Source: Nitrosomonas oligotropha (lineage in GTDB: Bacteria; Pseudomonadota; Gammaproteobacteria; Burkholderiales; Nitrosomonadaceae). Taken from it: 64,000 bases of DNA. Where the stretch lies: the NCBI RefSeq assembly GCF_900106555.1, contig NZ_FNOE01000006.1, positions 1 through 64,000 of the forward strand, written 5' to 3'. The position numbers and the translations under genes are program-made. The notes below the pieces were generated by a model. The model was not told the DNA's origin and did not search any database. It saw only the letters and a program-made list of their open reading frames with translations. Below, one piece after another: positions 45,794 through 54,152 of this stretch (position 1 is the stretch's first letter; every line of letters starts with the position of its first letter).

Positions 45794-48643
45794 TTAGTGG
45801 CTGGAGCCAGTGTGCCGATTGGCCCACTTATTCAGGGCCACCACTAACAGATTCATATTGACGGGTTTGGCAAGAAAATCATCCATACCTGCGGCAAAGC
45901 AGCGCTGACGGTTATCCTCGAAGGCATTTGCAGTCAAGGCAATGATAGGCAGGTGTGCTTTTCCGGTTTCCCGTTCCCATTGACGGATTTTCTCCGTCGC
46001 TTGATACCCGTTCATCACCGGCATTTCGCAATCCATCAGCACAAGCGCCGGTTGCATTCCCTGCATGACCGCATTAACCGCTTCCTGGCCATTCTCAACA
46101 ACTTTGCAGCGGAATCCTTGTTTCTCCAGTAAAGCAACGATGACCGTGCGGCTGATCGCATTATCCTCAGCCACCAAAATCACCCCGGCTTGCGGAGAAG
46201 CTGTTCTTACCGGTACTTCACCGGTAATGCGAGTATCGCTCGCGGCAGGATTGCTTGCATCACCAGCGCTGGCCGGGGTAGCACGGACCCGGAACCATAT
46301 TCTCGCGCCCTTACCTTCCTGACTTTCGACACCAACACTGCCTCCCAGCAATTGTGCCAAGTGGTGCACGATGGACAAACCAAGACCGGTACCGCCGTAT
46401 TGACGAGTGGTCGAGGCATCCACTTGGGAAAACGGTTTAAATAATTTATCGTGCTTGTCCGCGGGAATGCCAATGCCGCTATCGGTCACCGTAAACTCCA
46501 GCAAAGTTTCCGCGGATGCATTTCTAAGTTCGCGTGCTTCGATACGCACAAAACCTTGCGGCGTGAACTTGATGGCATTGTTGACCAGATTGGCCAGCAT
46601 TTGGCTTATTCTGAACGAGTCCGAGCAGTAGCGCATTTGCGGCTCTCCGTGCCATGACACATCGAGTGCCAGTCCCTTCATATTCGCGCTCTCGGCAAAT
46701 AGCGCCGCCGTCTCCAGCAGCAGTTGCCCGGGATCAAAAACATGATTTTCCAATTTGATCTGTCCGGCCTCGATTTTGGACAAGTCAAGGATATCATTGA
46801 GTATGACCAGCAAATTGTTTCCGGAAGTGATGATCACCCGGGCATAGTCCAATCGCTCGTTATCGTTGATGTCCGGCATTTGCAGCAGGTAGGCCATACC
46901 CAGAATGCCATTCAGCGGCGTCCGGATTTCATGTGACATCGTGGCCAGAAACTGGCTCTTGGCTAAATTCGCCGATTCTGCCGCGACCATAGCCTGCCGG
47001 AGCGCTTCGCTGTTCGCACGCAATTGCGCCGTCTGCTCATCGACGGTTTCCTGAATCAGCAGGGTCCGGCCCGTGGTGACTAGCATCAGCATTTGCAGCA
47101 TGCTCGCCACGAGCAACCCGGCGAAGCACAGCGTCCACGCCTGCCATGGCCGGTGCGCACTCAACCATTTCGCGTCCGGGAAAATGACTAATTCCCAGCT
47201 GCGATCGGCCATCATCAGCGTTGTCCGCCAATCGAAACGAGGATCTATTGAAACCCCTGGCGCTGAACTGAACAACAATTGACTATCGCGTTGCCCGGCA
47301 GAATCGCTCAATTGAAACACAATACCTGACGTTGCGATGCTGCCGGTAGCGGATTTGACCATATCGGGAATTTTCAATGCCCCCACCACAAAACCGATAA
47401 ATTCCGCTGCATGTTCCGGGCCGCTCTGATCAAAATTCTGGCGGTAAGCGGGATGCAGTACCAATATGCCGGCTTTATTATGTTGATCCTGCACCAGATT
47501 GATCAAACCAGTGGCCGCTGGCTGACTGGAATGCCGGGCGCGGTCAATGGCTTCCGCCCGGACGGGATTGGAATAAATGTCGTAACCGATCGCTCTTAGA
47601 TTGCTTCCAAGCGGCGTGATATAGGTCACAACGATATATTCCGGACGCTTGCTAGCAACGGTTATTTCGCCCTGCGCGTCCATTTCGGTTATGTGGAACG
47701 GTTTCCCGGGAACACTTCCGGATTGAGTCTGCTCGAACTGTTGCCGATCCCGGTCACGCACAAAATAATTGTAGCTTAGTCCTGCAATACCATGAGATTC
47801 CTGCAATATTTCTTGCGTAAAATAATCGAATTGCTGGTAGCTCATAGCCGGATTTAACTCGGCCAAACGCCGCAATGCCGATAGCGTTTCGTTGTAGGCG
47901 TTGAAACGCTCCTGTAACAGGAAAGCAATGTTTTGCCCGATGCTTTGAATTTCGGCGTGCTGTTGTCTATTTTCGAGTCTCGATGTGCTAACGAATCCGG
48001 TCACGATCAGCACCACCAGAATCAGCATAATGGGTGCAATGACGATCTTCCGCGTTTTCCAGCAGGATTGCTTGCCGAAGAAAGCCAGCAACAGCGGCGC
48101 AAAAACGAGCACCCCGAAAGTATCGCCAGCCCACCAGTTCCACCACGACCAAGTGATATCGTCGGCATGGATAGCACCGGAAAAAAACAGTGTCAGATGC
48201 GCGATACTGACCGAAATCACGCAAGACAACGGGCCGCCCAGCAGAAAAAAAGCGAAGATCTCTTGTTCCCGCATCAAAGTTTGCCAGCGGTCCTTGATAT
48301 ACCGGCGCACGAGCCAAGCCCCAATGGCCGCTTGCAGCATCGCACCCATGCCTAAGAACGCAGCGATCAGGATGCTATCCTGCGTGAAAGCGTTATGATT
48401 CCATGCAACCCAGACATTGAGTCCCATCGAACCGACCCAGATGCCCGGTAACACGCGGTAACCCAACACCAGTGTCAGCGCCAGCGCCAAGCCAGCGGCG
48501 GGAAACACCGGACTCGCATAACCCGGCGGAATCGCGAGCAACAACCCCAGGAAGCCTAACAGGGCATAACCGGTAGCCGCAAATGCATTGTGCCGTATGA
48601 TCTTCAAAGACACTCCAGTTGATGTTCGGGTCTGATCCAGCAT
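45794..48643 (-). CDS. MASE1-CHASE hybrid sensor histidine kinase with receiver
   Basis: 949 residues. MASE1 membrane domain (about 15-205, seven to eight helices, FPAAGLALALTLVLGYRVLPGIWVGS), a helix, CHASE sensor (about 255-430; SHGIAGLSYNYFVRDRDRQ), second membrane helix (about 495-520), HisKA (FLATMSHEIRTPLNGILGM, about 565), HATPase_c (NLVNNAIKFTPQGF, TDSGIGIP, GGTGLGLSIV) and a C-terminal receiver (about 820-940; ALVLMDCEMPVMNGYQA with acceptor Asp about 872). No Hpt domain and no partner regulator are nearby. CHASE domains bind small extracellular ligands; the ligand is unknown. Confidence 0.93.
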   Translation of the reverse strand: MLDQTRTSTGVSLKIIRHNAFAATGYALLGFLGLLLAIPPGYASPVFPAAGLALALTLVLGYRVLPGIWVGSMGLNVWVAWNHNAFTQDSILIAAFLGMGAMLQAAIGAWLVRRYIKDRWQTLMREQEIFAFFLLGGPLSCVISVSIAHLTLFFSGAIHADDITWSWWNWWAGDTFGVLVFAPLLLAFFGKQSCWKTRKIVIAPIMLILVVLIVTGFVSTSRLENRQQHAEIQSIGQNIAFLLQERFNAYNETLSALRRLAELNPAMSYQQFDYFTQEILQESHGIAGLSYNYFVRDRDRQQFEQTQSGSVPGKPFHITEMDAQGEITVASKRPEYIVVTYITPLGSNLRAIGYDIYSNPVRAEAIDRARHSSQPAATGLINLVQDQHNKAGILVLHPAYRQNFDQSGPEHAAEFIGFVVGALKIPDMVKSATGSIATSGIVFQLSDSAGQRDSQLLFSSAPGVSIDPRFDWRTTLMMADRSWELVIFPDAKWLSAHRPWQAWTLCFAGLLVASMLQMLMLVTTGRTLLIQETVDEQTAQLRANSEALRQAMVAAESANLAKSQFLATMSHEIRTPLNGILGMAYLLQMPDINDNERLDYARVIITSGNNLLVILNDILDLSKIEAGQIKLENHVFDPGQLLLETAALFAESANMKGLALDVSWHGEPQMRYCSDSFRISQMLANLVNNAIKFTPQGFVRIEARELRNASAETLLEFTVTDSGIGIPADKHDKLFKPFSQVDASTTRQYGGTGLGLSIVHHLAQLLGGSVGVESQEGKGARIWFRVRATPASAGDASNPAASDTRITGEVPVRTASPQAGVILVAEDNAISRTVIVALLEKQGFRCKVVENGQEAVNAVMQGMQPALVLMDCEMPVMNGYQATEKIRQWERETGKAHLPIIALTANAFEDNRQRCFAAGMDDFLAKPVNMNLLVVALNKWANRHTGSSH

Positions 48644-48794
48644 GCAAATAAAATTGGTTATAGAAGAGGATTGATCCGGCCGATAGCGGATTAAGCTGCA
48701 CTAACGTTGTGATTATATGCGGAATCGTACTCCGGAATTCGTTTTTCTGATTCCGGAGGCAATGACAAGCTTCAGAAGGTATTCTTTGTAACAA

Positions 48795-48832
48795 CCGGTA
48801 GCCGGTTGACGGACTATTGTTCAGGCTACCGG
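48795..48832. repeat. inverted repeat CCGGTAGCC/GGCTACCGG
   Basis: Nine-bp arms at 48795-48803 and 48824-48832 with a 20-base loop, between the hybrid kinase and bfr genes. No T-run. It could be a terminator part for the bfr transcript or a protein-binding site. Confidence 0.55.
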
Positions 48833-48882
48833 GTGAATCCTAGCCGATCGTGATTTCGTGAGTACGAGACCGGCTTGAAGTG

Positions 48883-48922
48883 ATCGCTCATGACACAGTC
48901 CATTCTTGGCGGCATGAGCGAT
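48883..48922 (-). terminator. 10-bp perfect inverted repeat just after bfr
   Basis: ATCGCTCATG (48883-48892) and CATGAGCGAT (48913-48922) are perfectly complementary with a 20-base loop, starting 10 bp after the bfr stop on the - strand. It probably forms the 3' end or stabilises the bfr mRNA; a U-tract is missing. Confidence 0.5.
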
Positions 48923-48932
48923 ACATCCACAA

Positions 48933-49400
48933 TCACATTTGCGATTGCAAATAATTCTGTAGCCCTACCCGGTTGATCAATCCCAATTGCTGCTCCAGCC
49001 AATGCGCATGATCTTCCTCGGTTTCGGCCAATAGGTTCTCGAGAATTTCCCGCGTTTGGTAATCGCGTTCCTGTTCGCAAATCGCGATGGCATCGCGTAA
49101 CGCGCTGATCACCGAACGCTCCAACGTCAGATCGTTCTGCAGCATTTCCGGCACATCCCGGCCAATCCGCAAGGGGCTGCGGTTACCGATCACTGGCACG
49201 CCTTCGAGCAGCAAAATCCGTTTGATCAAATGATCGGCATGCTGTTTTTCATCGTTCATTTCGTGATCGATGCGTTCATACAGCTTGTTGAATCCCCAAT
49301 CTTCGTACATGCGCGAATGGGCGAAATATTGATCTATGGCCGTCAGTTCCTCGGCCAGCAGTTTATTCAGCAAATCGATAATTTTTGGATTGCCTTTCAT
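48933..49400 (-). CDS. bfr: bacterioferritin subunit lacking the haem-ligand methionine
   Basis: 155 residues, standard length and sequence for bacterioferritin. The ferroxidase ligands are complete: Glu18, Glu51, His54, Glu94, Glu128 and His131. At the haem position the sequence reads D50-E-K-Q-H54, so Lys52 replaces the Met52 that binds haem between subunits. The product should oxidise and store iron, but a homopolymer would lack the usual haem site; some bacteria mix such subunits with Met-bearing ones. GAGGAG precedes the ATG. A clear promoter with a Fur-like box lies upstream. Confidence 0.93.
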   Translation of the reverse strand: MKGNPKIIDLLNKLLAEELTAIDQYFAHSRMYEDWGFNKLYERIDHEMNDEKQHADHLIKRILLLEGVPVIGNRSPLRIGRDVPEMLQNDLTLERSVISALRDAIAICEQERDYQTREILENLLAETEEDHAHWLEQQLGLINRVGLQNYLQSQM

Positions 49401-49491
49401 GATGGTGCTCCTCTACGCTATTGGGTGACAGGCAGCTCTTGACAGATTTCGCAGCGCACAAGAGCCGTGATGTATTTTGCAAACACCCGGC

Positions 49492-49520
49492 ATTATACGA
49501 GCCAAAAACTACAAAAACAA
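49492..49520 (-). promoter_or_regulatory. bfr promoter
   Basis: Reading on the - strand: -35-like TTGTTT (49515-49520), 17-base spacer, -10 TATAAT (49492-49497, exact consensus). It lies about 90 bp upstream of the bfr ATG. The 324-bp region between bfr and the lipoprotein gene contains this promoter and an A/T-rich iron-box-like site, and nothing else that I can name. Confidence 0.65.
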
Positions 49521-49542
49521 CAACAAATTATTGATTAAAAAC

Positions 49543-49573
49543 GATAATAATTCTTGATACCGTTATCATTATG
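49543..49573. promoter_or_regulatory. Fur-like box upstream of the bfr promoter
   Basis: The segment has GATAATAATT at one end (49543-49552) and, on the - strand, ATAATGATAA (49563-49572), a run of ten matches to the Fur consensus core. It starts 22 bases upstream of the -35 box, a place suited to activation rather than repression. Bacterioferritin genes are often induced with iron. Confidence 0.45.
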
Positions 49574-49724
49574 TATATGTGAATGGCAAGGGAAGCAGCA
49601 GGAACTTGGCCAGTAATTATGCACCGCGATTCAAAGAAACTGACCGGATTCAAAAACGGGCACGCCACAAATCCCATATGGTCGACGCCTGCCCGGGAAA
49701 CACGGCTCACATCCAACGCAAAAC

Positions 49725-50447
49725 TTAGCGGCAATATTCGGCCGTCTCCACGACCCGCTCGATTTGATACGGTGAGCCAGGACTGAGAATATACTCACTC
49801 GCGCCGACACGGCTTGCCGGATTACCCCAATCGTAGGTGTAACCTAAGCCAGTCCATGGCACGCCGGGGCGGTAGCGGAAATCGTTGAAATAGAGATTCT
49901 TGTAGAAAACCGGATAATCGGCGATATTCTTCACCGTTGGAACTTTGTCTTCGGCAAATTTGAGCTGACAACTGCCATCGTCAATCTCCGGATCGACACA
50001 AGGCCGGAACACATCCGCCGGATCGACCCACAACTCGATAAACACATCGTAATTCCAATCGGGATTAAGTCCCAGATATTGTTTCAAGCGTTGATTGAGA
50101 TCCCCATGCGGATTATTCTTGACGAAATCCTGGCAAAACGCCTGCAACTGTGGCGCCGCCGTCACCCAAGTCACATACTTCTCCTGCGGCGCAGTATACG
50201 TCTGGTTCTTATAGTTCGATTCATAGGAAGATTTGCTCTTCCAGCTCACCACCAGCACCTTGCCGTCCTTCCATTGCAACGCTTGATTCGCTGAATTGAT
50301 GGCGAACAACCGGTCGCTGATTTCGTTCGATTCGGCAACTGCCGCGTCGTCGACTGCACGGGTGTAGGCGATTGTGGTGTCTTGCCGGAGTGTTGCGCAA
50401 CCGGATAAGACGACAATGGCGGCAATGAAAGTGGCGTGTTTAAACAT
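49725..50447 (-). CDS. uncharacterised lipoprotein
   Basis: 240 residues from the ATG at 50447, with GAGG eight bases upstream. The lipoprotein signal ends VVLSGCAT (lipobox Cys about 17). The mature part is rich in Trp and Tyr, has no family that I recognise, and seems to be one globular domain (VLVVSWKSKSSYES, VFIELWVDPADVF, WTGLGYTYDWGN). Its ATG lies two bases after the stop of the upstream HEPN-like gene, so the two are coupled although their base composition differs. Confidence 0.7.
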   Translation of the reverse strand: MFKHATFIAAIVVLSGCATLRQDTTIAYTRAVDDAAVAESNEISDRLFAINSANQALQWKDGKVLVVSWKSKSSYESNYKNQTYTAPQEKYVTWVTAAPQLQAFCQDFVKNNPHGDLNQRLKQYLGLNPDWNYDVFIELWVDPADVFRPCVDPEIDDGSCQLKFAEDKVPTVKNIADYPVFYKNLYFNDFRYRPGVPWTGLGYTYDWGNPASRVGASEYILSPGSPYQIERVVETAEYCR

Positions 50448-50449
50448 GA

Positions 50450-51151
50450 TCAAACCTCACTAATTGGTGTGTATTCAAAATGAGATGGATCAGGAATATA
50501 TGGGAGTGCAATAATTTTCTCAGATGTACAGACATCATAAACAAATGAATTACCGTCACTCACAAGTATTAATCTTAAATCAGGATTTAAAAATTCAATC
50601 TTTTGGGCGCAGATAAATGGAAAAATTTTTCCTTTGTATGAAACTTCGACATCTTTCTGATCGCTTGGAAAAAAGAGCCCATTATTATGTTGAGTATTTC
50701 GAATATAACTATAGAATCTCAAAAACTCTGCCCATTGTTGGAGGTTAAGTGTTTTTAAAATCGACTCCTTTAGCTCCCAAAAGTTTTGGGGTGAATTTTT
50801 AGCTGACACACGTAGAATTTGTCGCAAAAAAGCTTCAATTACGCTGAAATATGCATGATTCATTTCTATTGCGATAAAGTGAATAAACGAATTGACTCGT
50901 TGAATGAATTCATCATTCGTTAAACCAGAAAACATACTAGCTTTGATCTCTTCGGAATTCAGTGAGAAATGTGAATACTCAAAACCCATTTTTGCTCGAT
51001 CAAGAATCCCAAATAATTGGGTAAAAACTGTCAAGCGCCTATCTGAGGATTGGATGTTATGAATTTTTGAGAAGATGATCTGATGATTTGCATTTAATCG
51101 CTCTTGTAAATGTTCTATCTCTCTTATTATGGTAATAATCTCACTATTCAT
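50450..51151 (-). CDS. A/T-rich unknown protein with HEPN-like RNxxH motif
   Basis: 233 residues from the ATG at 51151 (GAG upstream); a longer frame begins at GTG 51229 without a ribosome site. It is mostly helical and then has a short beta-rich tail (about 165-230). The motif RNTQHNNG (Arg151-His155) resembles the R-N-x(n)-H active site of HEPN ribonucleases of the Cthe_2314/MAE type, with one residue fewer than usual. The gene is much richer in A/T than the lipoprotein gene that follows, suggesting transfer. Upstream lies a toxin-antitoxin pair. The HEPN idea is tentative. Confidence 0.55.
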   Translation of the reverse strand: MNSEIITIIREIEHLQERLNANHQIIFSKIHNIQSSDRRLTVFTQLFGILDRAKMGFEYSHFSLNSEEIKASMFSGLTNDEFIQRVNSFIHFIAIEMNHAYFSVIEAFLRQILRVSAKNSPQNFWELKESILKTLNLQQWAEFLRFYSYIRNTQHNNGLFFPSDQKDVEVSYKGKIFPFICAQKIEFLNPDLRLILVSDGNSFVYDVCTSEKIIALPYIPDPSHFEYTPISEV

Positions 51152-51252
51152 TACTTGCTCAATATTTGATAATTTTAGGTTTTGCCAAGAAGAGAAATTA
51201 AATTGTGTTGATGTTACAAAAGTGATCACACGCTATTTTGAAATAGATGATA

Positions 51253-51543
51253 CTACCTGCGATGCTTCCAATAATCCGGATCACGGTGCAAGTTCATAAT
51301 GGCTAGAATGAACAATCCATTGGGCTCGATCGAATACAAAACACCGTACGGAAAGCGTCTGACCAGACAACGCCGGATATCACCTTCCAAAACAGGCCAT
51401 GAGTTTGGATAAATAATCGAGCGTTGTATCGTTGCATATACTTCGATGGCGAAATCATAACCAAGTCCGGTTTCAATCTCCTCGTAGTAGTCGATCGCTT
51501 GATTAAATTCGCTTTCCGCATCAGGGTGAAACCAGTAATTCAT
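51253..51543 (-). CDS. RelE/ParE-family toxin
   Basis: 96 residues with the ParE layout: two N-terminal helices (HPDAESEFNQAIDYYEEIETGLG) and a beta-sheet with basic residues (RRCLVRRFPYGVLYSIE, ending HRDPDYWKHR). Members inhibit gyrase or cleave mRNA; the basic-sheet residues do not decide which. Its ATG overlaps the antitoxin stop by four bases (ATGA). Confidence 0.9.
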   Translation of the reverse strand: MNYWFHPDAESEFNQAIDYYEEIETGLGYDFAIEVYATIQRSIIYPNSWPVLEGDIRRCLVRRFPYGVLYSIEPNGLFILAIMNLHRDPDYWKHRR

Positions 51544-51767
51544 TTTTGAAAGCGTTGCCAGATCCTGTCAAAGACTTGGTTGCCCGGTATCGCTGTACTG
51601 TCAGTTCCGGAACGCATTTCCATCAAGCGTTGTTGAGCAGCTGTGATCCATTTTTTGTCGATTTCGGATTCAGGTTGGTTGAGACTGCGAAGCAGTGAAT
51701 CAATGATCATCACACGTTCTTCTACTGGAAGTGCAGTAATCTCTTCGATCATTTTTTTTGAATTCAT
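51540..51767 (-). CDS. addiction-module antitoxin
   Basis: 75 residues of the short unstable-antitoxin family (PF09720 type): ITALPVEERVMIIDSLLRSL followed by an acidic helix and a C-terminal toxin-binding tail. It is the first gene of a two-gene toxin-antitoxin operon. These antitoxins lack a clear DNA-binding domain of their own. Confidence 0.88.
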   Translation of the reverse strand: MNSKKMIEEITALPVEERVMIIDSLLRSLNQPESEIDKKWITAAQQRLMEMRSGTDSTAIPGNQVFDRIWQRFQK

Positions 51768-51988
51768 CGTTATACCCCCTGCAAATCAGATACCAGATAC
51801 ATAATTCACGCAATAATAACATCCAAACTGCTGACGCTAACTGCTATCCTGAACCGCTGCCTGATGTGGCTATCATCCTGCTGCAGAAAATCTTCCACAA
51901 TCTCTTTTCGTAGTTGGCTGAAATAATGAAAATGGAGCCAGAAACTATCCGAACAGCCTCTGACTCCACCCGATTCAAAAACGAAAAC

Positions 51989-52603
51989 CTATCCGCGTGT
52001 TCTGGCAACGCGCAATCCTAGCAAACCCAAACCGGCGAGCAGCATAGCCCATACACCGGGTTCCGGTACTGGGTTGATGTAGAAATCGTCGATGAAATAG
52101 CGGTCACGGCCGCCGGTGGATGGAAAAATGTAATTGAGTCCGACAAAGCCATCGATCGGGTCCGTCGATACGATGCCGACAAACCCCGAGGTTGTGTTGC
52201 CAACCGGAACGACTGTCGATCCGTTCAATTCGATGGAACCCATGCCGCCGCTGATGTAGTTAAAAGCAAAAGCGTGCACCGGATTGGTGAAGTGGCCGCC
52301 GACTGCCGCGACAAAATTCGGCGCGGCAACGCCGCCGGTATCGGTGATGCCGTCGCTGTTATGAAACACGCTGGAACTGCAACTTGCCAATCCGAGGTCG
52401 CAGGTGCCGAACGTAACCGCCGAGCTAAAGCTGCCGCCGTTGACGGTCAGCGCCGGAGATCCGGCAAAGTCGATGTAGTTGGTTGTTGCTCCGACCGCTG
52501 CCAAATAATCGGCTTGCGAGGTATACAGCGTCACCGCGGCATGCGCCGAGGTACCGCCGACTAAACACAACATCAAGGATGCATTGACGAGTGATTTTTT
52601 CAT
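51989..52603 (-). CDS. PEP-CTERM exported protein
   Basis: 204 residues. A signal peptide (1-22, ending SAHA) is followed by a beta-rich domain of unknown role (about 25-175). The C-terminus has the complete PEP-CTERM sorting signal: VPEPGVWAMLLAGLGLLGL, then the basic tail RVARTRG. Such proteins are cleaved or anchored by exosortases. The only exosortase in the window is the frameshifted xrtB about 47 kb away. It has its own unit. Confidence 0.88.
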   Translation of the reverse strand: MKKSLVNASLMLCLVGGTSAHAAVTLYTSQADYLAAVGATTNYIDFAGSPALTVNGGSFSSAVTFGTCDLGLASCSSSVFHNSDGITDTGGVAAPNFVAAVGGHFTNPVHAFAFNYISGGMGSIELNGSTVVPVGNTTSGFVGIVSTDPIDGFVGLNYIFPSTGGRDRYFIDDFYINPVPEPGVWAMLLAGLGLLGLRVARTRG

Positions 52604-52706
52604 TGAAACACTCCTTATGGAAGTTTTTAAAAATAAACACTTTGTTGCGAGAAGTTAATGTAGCGAAAGAAGAATGTGGAGTCAAACCTGGTAGCGAAAA
52701 ACGCCA

Positions 52707-53351
52707 TTAATAAATCGCACCATACTGATCCCGGTAGCGTTGCACCGCCTGCAAGTGCTGCGCCAGTTCCGGATGATGATGCAAATAAGCGACCAAATCG
52801 TCCAGATCAATGATCGGCGTGACTGTCAGACCGTGCGTCTGCTGCACTTCCTGCACCGCCGAAAGCTCACCGGTACCGCGCTCCATGCGGTCGAGCGCGA
52901 TCACGACACCGCCGGGTGTTGCGCTTGCAGTTTTGATCAGTTCGACCGATTCGCGCACCGAGGTACCGGCGGAAATAACGTCGTCGACGATCAACACCCG
53001 GCCTTGCATCGGCGCGCCGACCAGCACGCCGCCTTCGCCATGATCCTTGGCTTCCTTGCGGTTGAAACAAAATGGATAGTTCTTGTCCATTTCAGCTAGC
53101 GCGATAGCGATGGTGCTGACCAATGGAATACCTTTATAAGCGGGACCGAACAGGGTATCGAACGGAAGCTCGGCATCGACGATCGCTTTGGCGTAAAATT
53201 GCCCGAGTTTGCGTAAGGCATCGCCATCGTTGAAGAGTCCTGCGTTAAAAAAATACGGCGACATGCGCCCCGCTTTGGTTTTAAATTCGCCAAAACACAG
53301 CACGTTGCGCTCGATGGCGAATTGAATGAAGGCTTGCCGGAAATCGGACAT
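52707..53351 (-). CDS. pyrE: orotate phosphoribosyltransferase
   Basis: 214 residues from the ATG at 53351 ([11 protein letters not shown]), the family length; the frame extends further up but overlaps the divergent gene. The PRPP-binding motif [13 protein letters not shown] is intact, and [10 protein letters not shown] and [13 protein letters not shown] match the flexible loop. It makes OMP from orotate in pyrimidine synthesis. It is divergent from the exonuclease gene with only 27 bp between start codons. Confidence 0.97.
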   Translation of the reverse strand: MSDFRQAFIQFAIERNVLCFGEFKTKAGRMSPYFFNAGLFNDGDALRKLGQFYAKAIVDAELPFDTLFGPAYKGIPLVSTIAIALAEMDKNYPFCFNRKEAKDHGEGGVLVGAPMQGRVLIVDDVISAGTSVRESVELIKTASATPGGVVIALDRMERGTGELSAVQEVQQTHGLTVTPIIDLDDLVAYLHHHPELAQHLQAVQRYRDQYGAIY

Positions 53352-53378
53352 ACACTTAACCATCCCGAAATAAAAAAG

Positions 53379-54152
53379 ATGCAAATTATAACGCTTAACC
53401 TCAATGGCATCCGCGCGGCGGCGAAAAAAGGCTTTTTCCCCTGGCTGGCCCAGCAAACGGCGGATGTGGTGTGCGTGCAGGAATTAAAAGCGCAATTGCC
53501 CGACCTTTCCGCCGAGATGCAAGCGCCGGACGATTATCATGGCTATTTTCATTGCGCCGAGCAAAAAGGCTATAGCGGCGTGGGCATTTATTCGCGTAAA
53601 AAACCGGATCGCATCGTCGAGGGCATCGGCGTTGCGGATATCGATGCCGAGGGGCGTTTTTTACAAGCGGATTTCGGCAATCTGAGTATCGTGTCGCTTT
53701 ACCTGCCGTCCGGCTCCAGCGGCGAGCACCGGCAAGCAGCAAAATTCTATTTTTTGGAGCAATTCTATCCGGTATTGCAAAACCTGATGACCAGCGGGCG
53801 AGAAATCATTTTGTGCGGCGATTGGAATATCGCGCACAAGGAAATCGATTTGAAAAACTGGCGCTCGAATCAGAAAAATTCCGGATTCCTGCCGGAAGAA
53901 CGGGCCTGGCTGACTCATGTGTTCGATGAAATCGGTTTTGTCGATGTATTCCGCCGCTTGAACACCGAGCCCGATCAATACACCTGGTGGTCGAATCGCG
54001 GCCAGGCTTGGGCGAAAAACGTCGGGTGGCGCATTGATTATCAGATCGCCACGCCCGCCATCGCGCAAACAGCCCGCAGCACCTCAATTTTCAAAGACGA
54101 GCGCTTCTCCGATCATGCGCCGCTGATCGTCGATTACGACCACCTGTTATGA
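53379..54152 (+). CDS. xth: exodeoxyribonuclease III
   Basis: 257 residues from the ATG at 53379. All active-site motifs are present: [19 protein letters not shown] with the metal-binding Glu, [22 protein letters not shown] and the final [12 protein letters not shown] with the catalytic His. It cuts at abasic sites and degrades DNA 3' ends in base-excision repair. The stop overlaps the next start by four bases (ATGA). Confidence 0.96.
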   Translation: MQIITLNLNGIRAAAKKGFFPWLAQQTADVVCVQELKAQLPDLSAEMQAPDDYHGYFHCAEQKGYSGVGIYSRKKPDRIVEGIGVADIDAEGRFLQADFGNLSIVSLYLPSGSSGEHRQAAKFYFLEQFYPVLQNLMTSGREIILCGDWNIAHKEIDLKNWRSNQKNSGFLPEERAWLTHVFDEIGFVDVFRRLNTEPDQYTWWSNRGQAWAKNVGWRIDYQIATPAIAQTARSTSIFKDERFSDHAPLIVDYDHLL

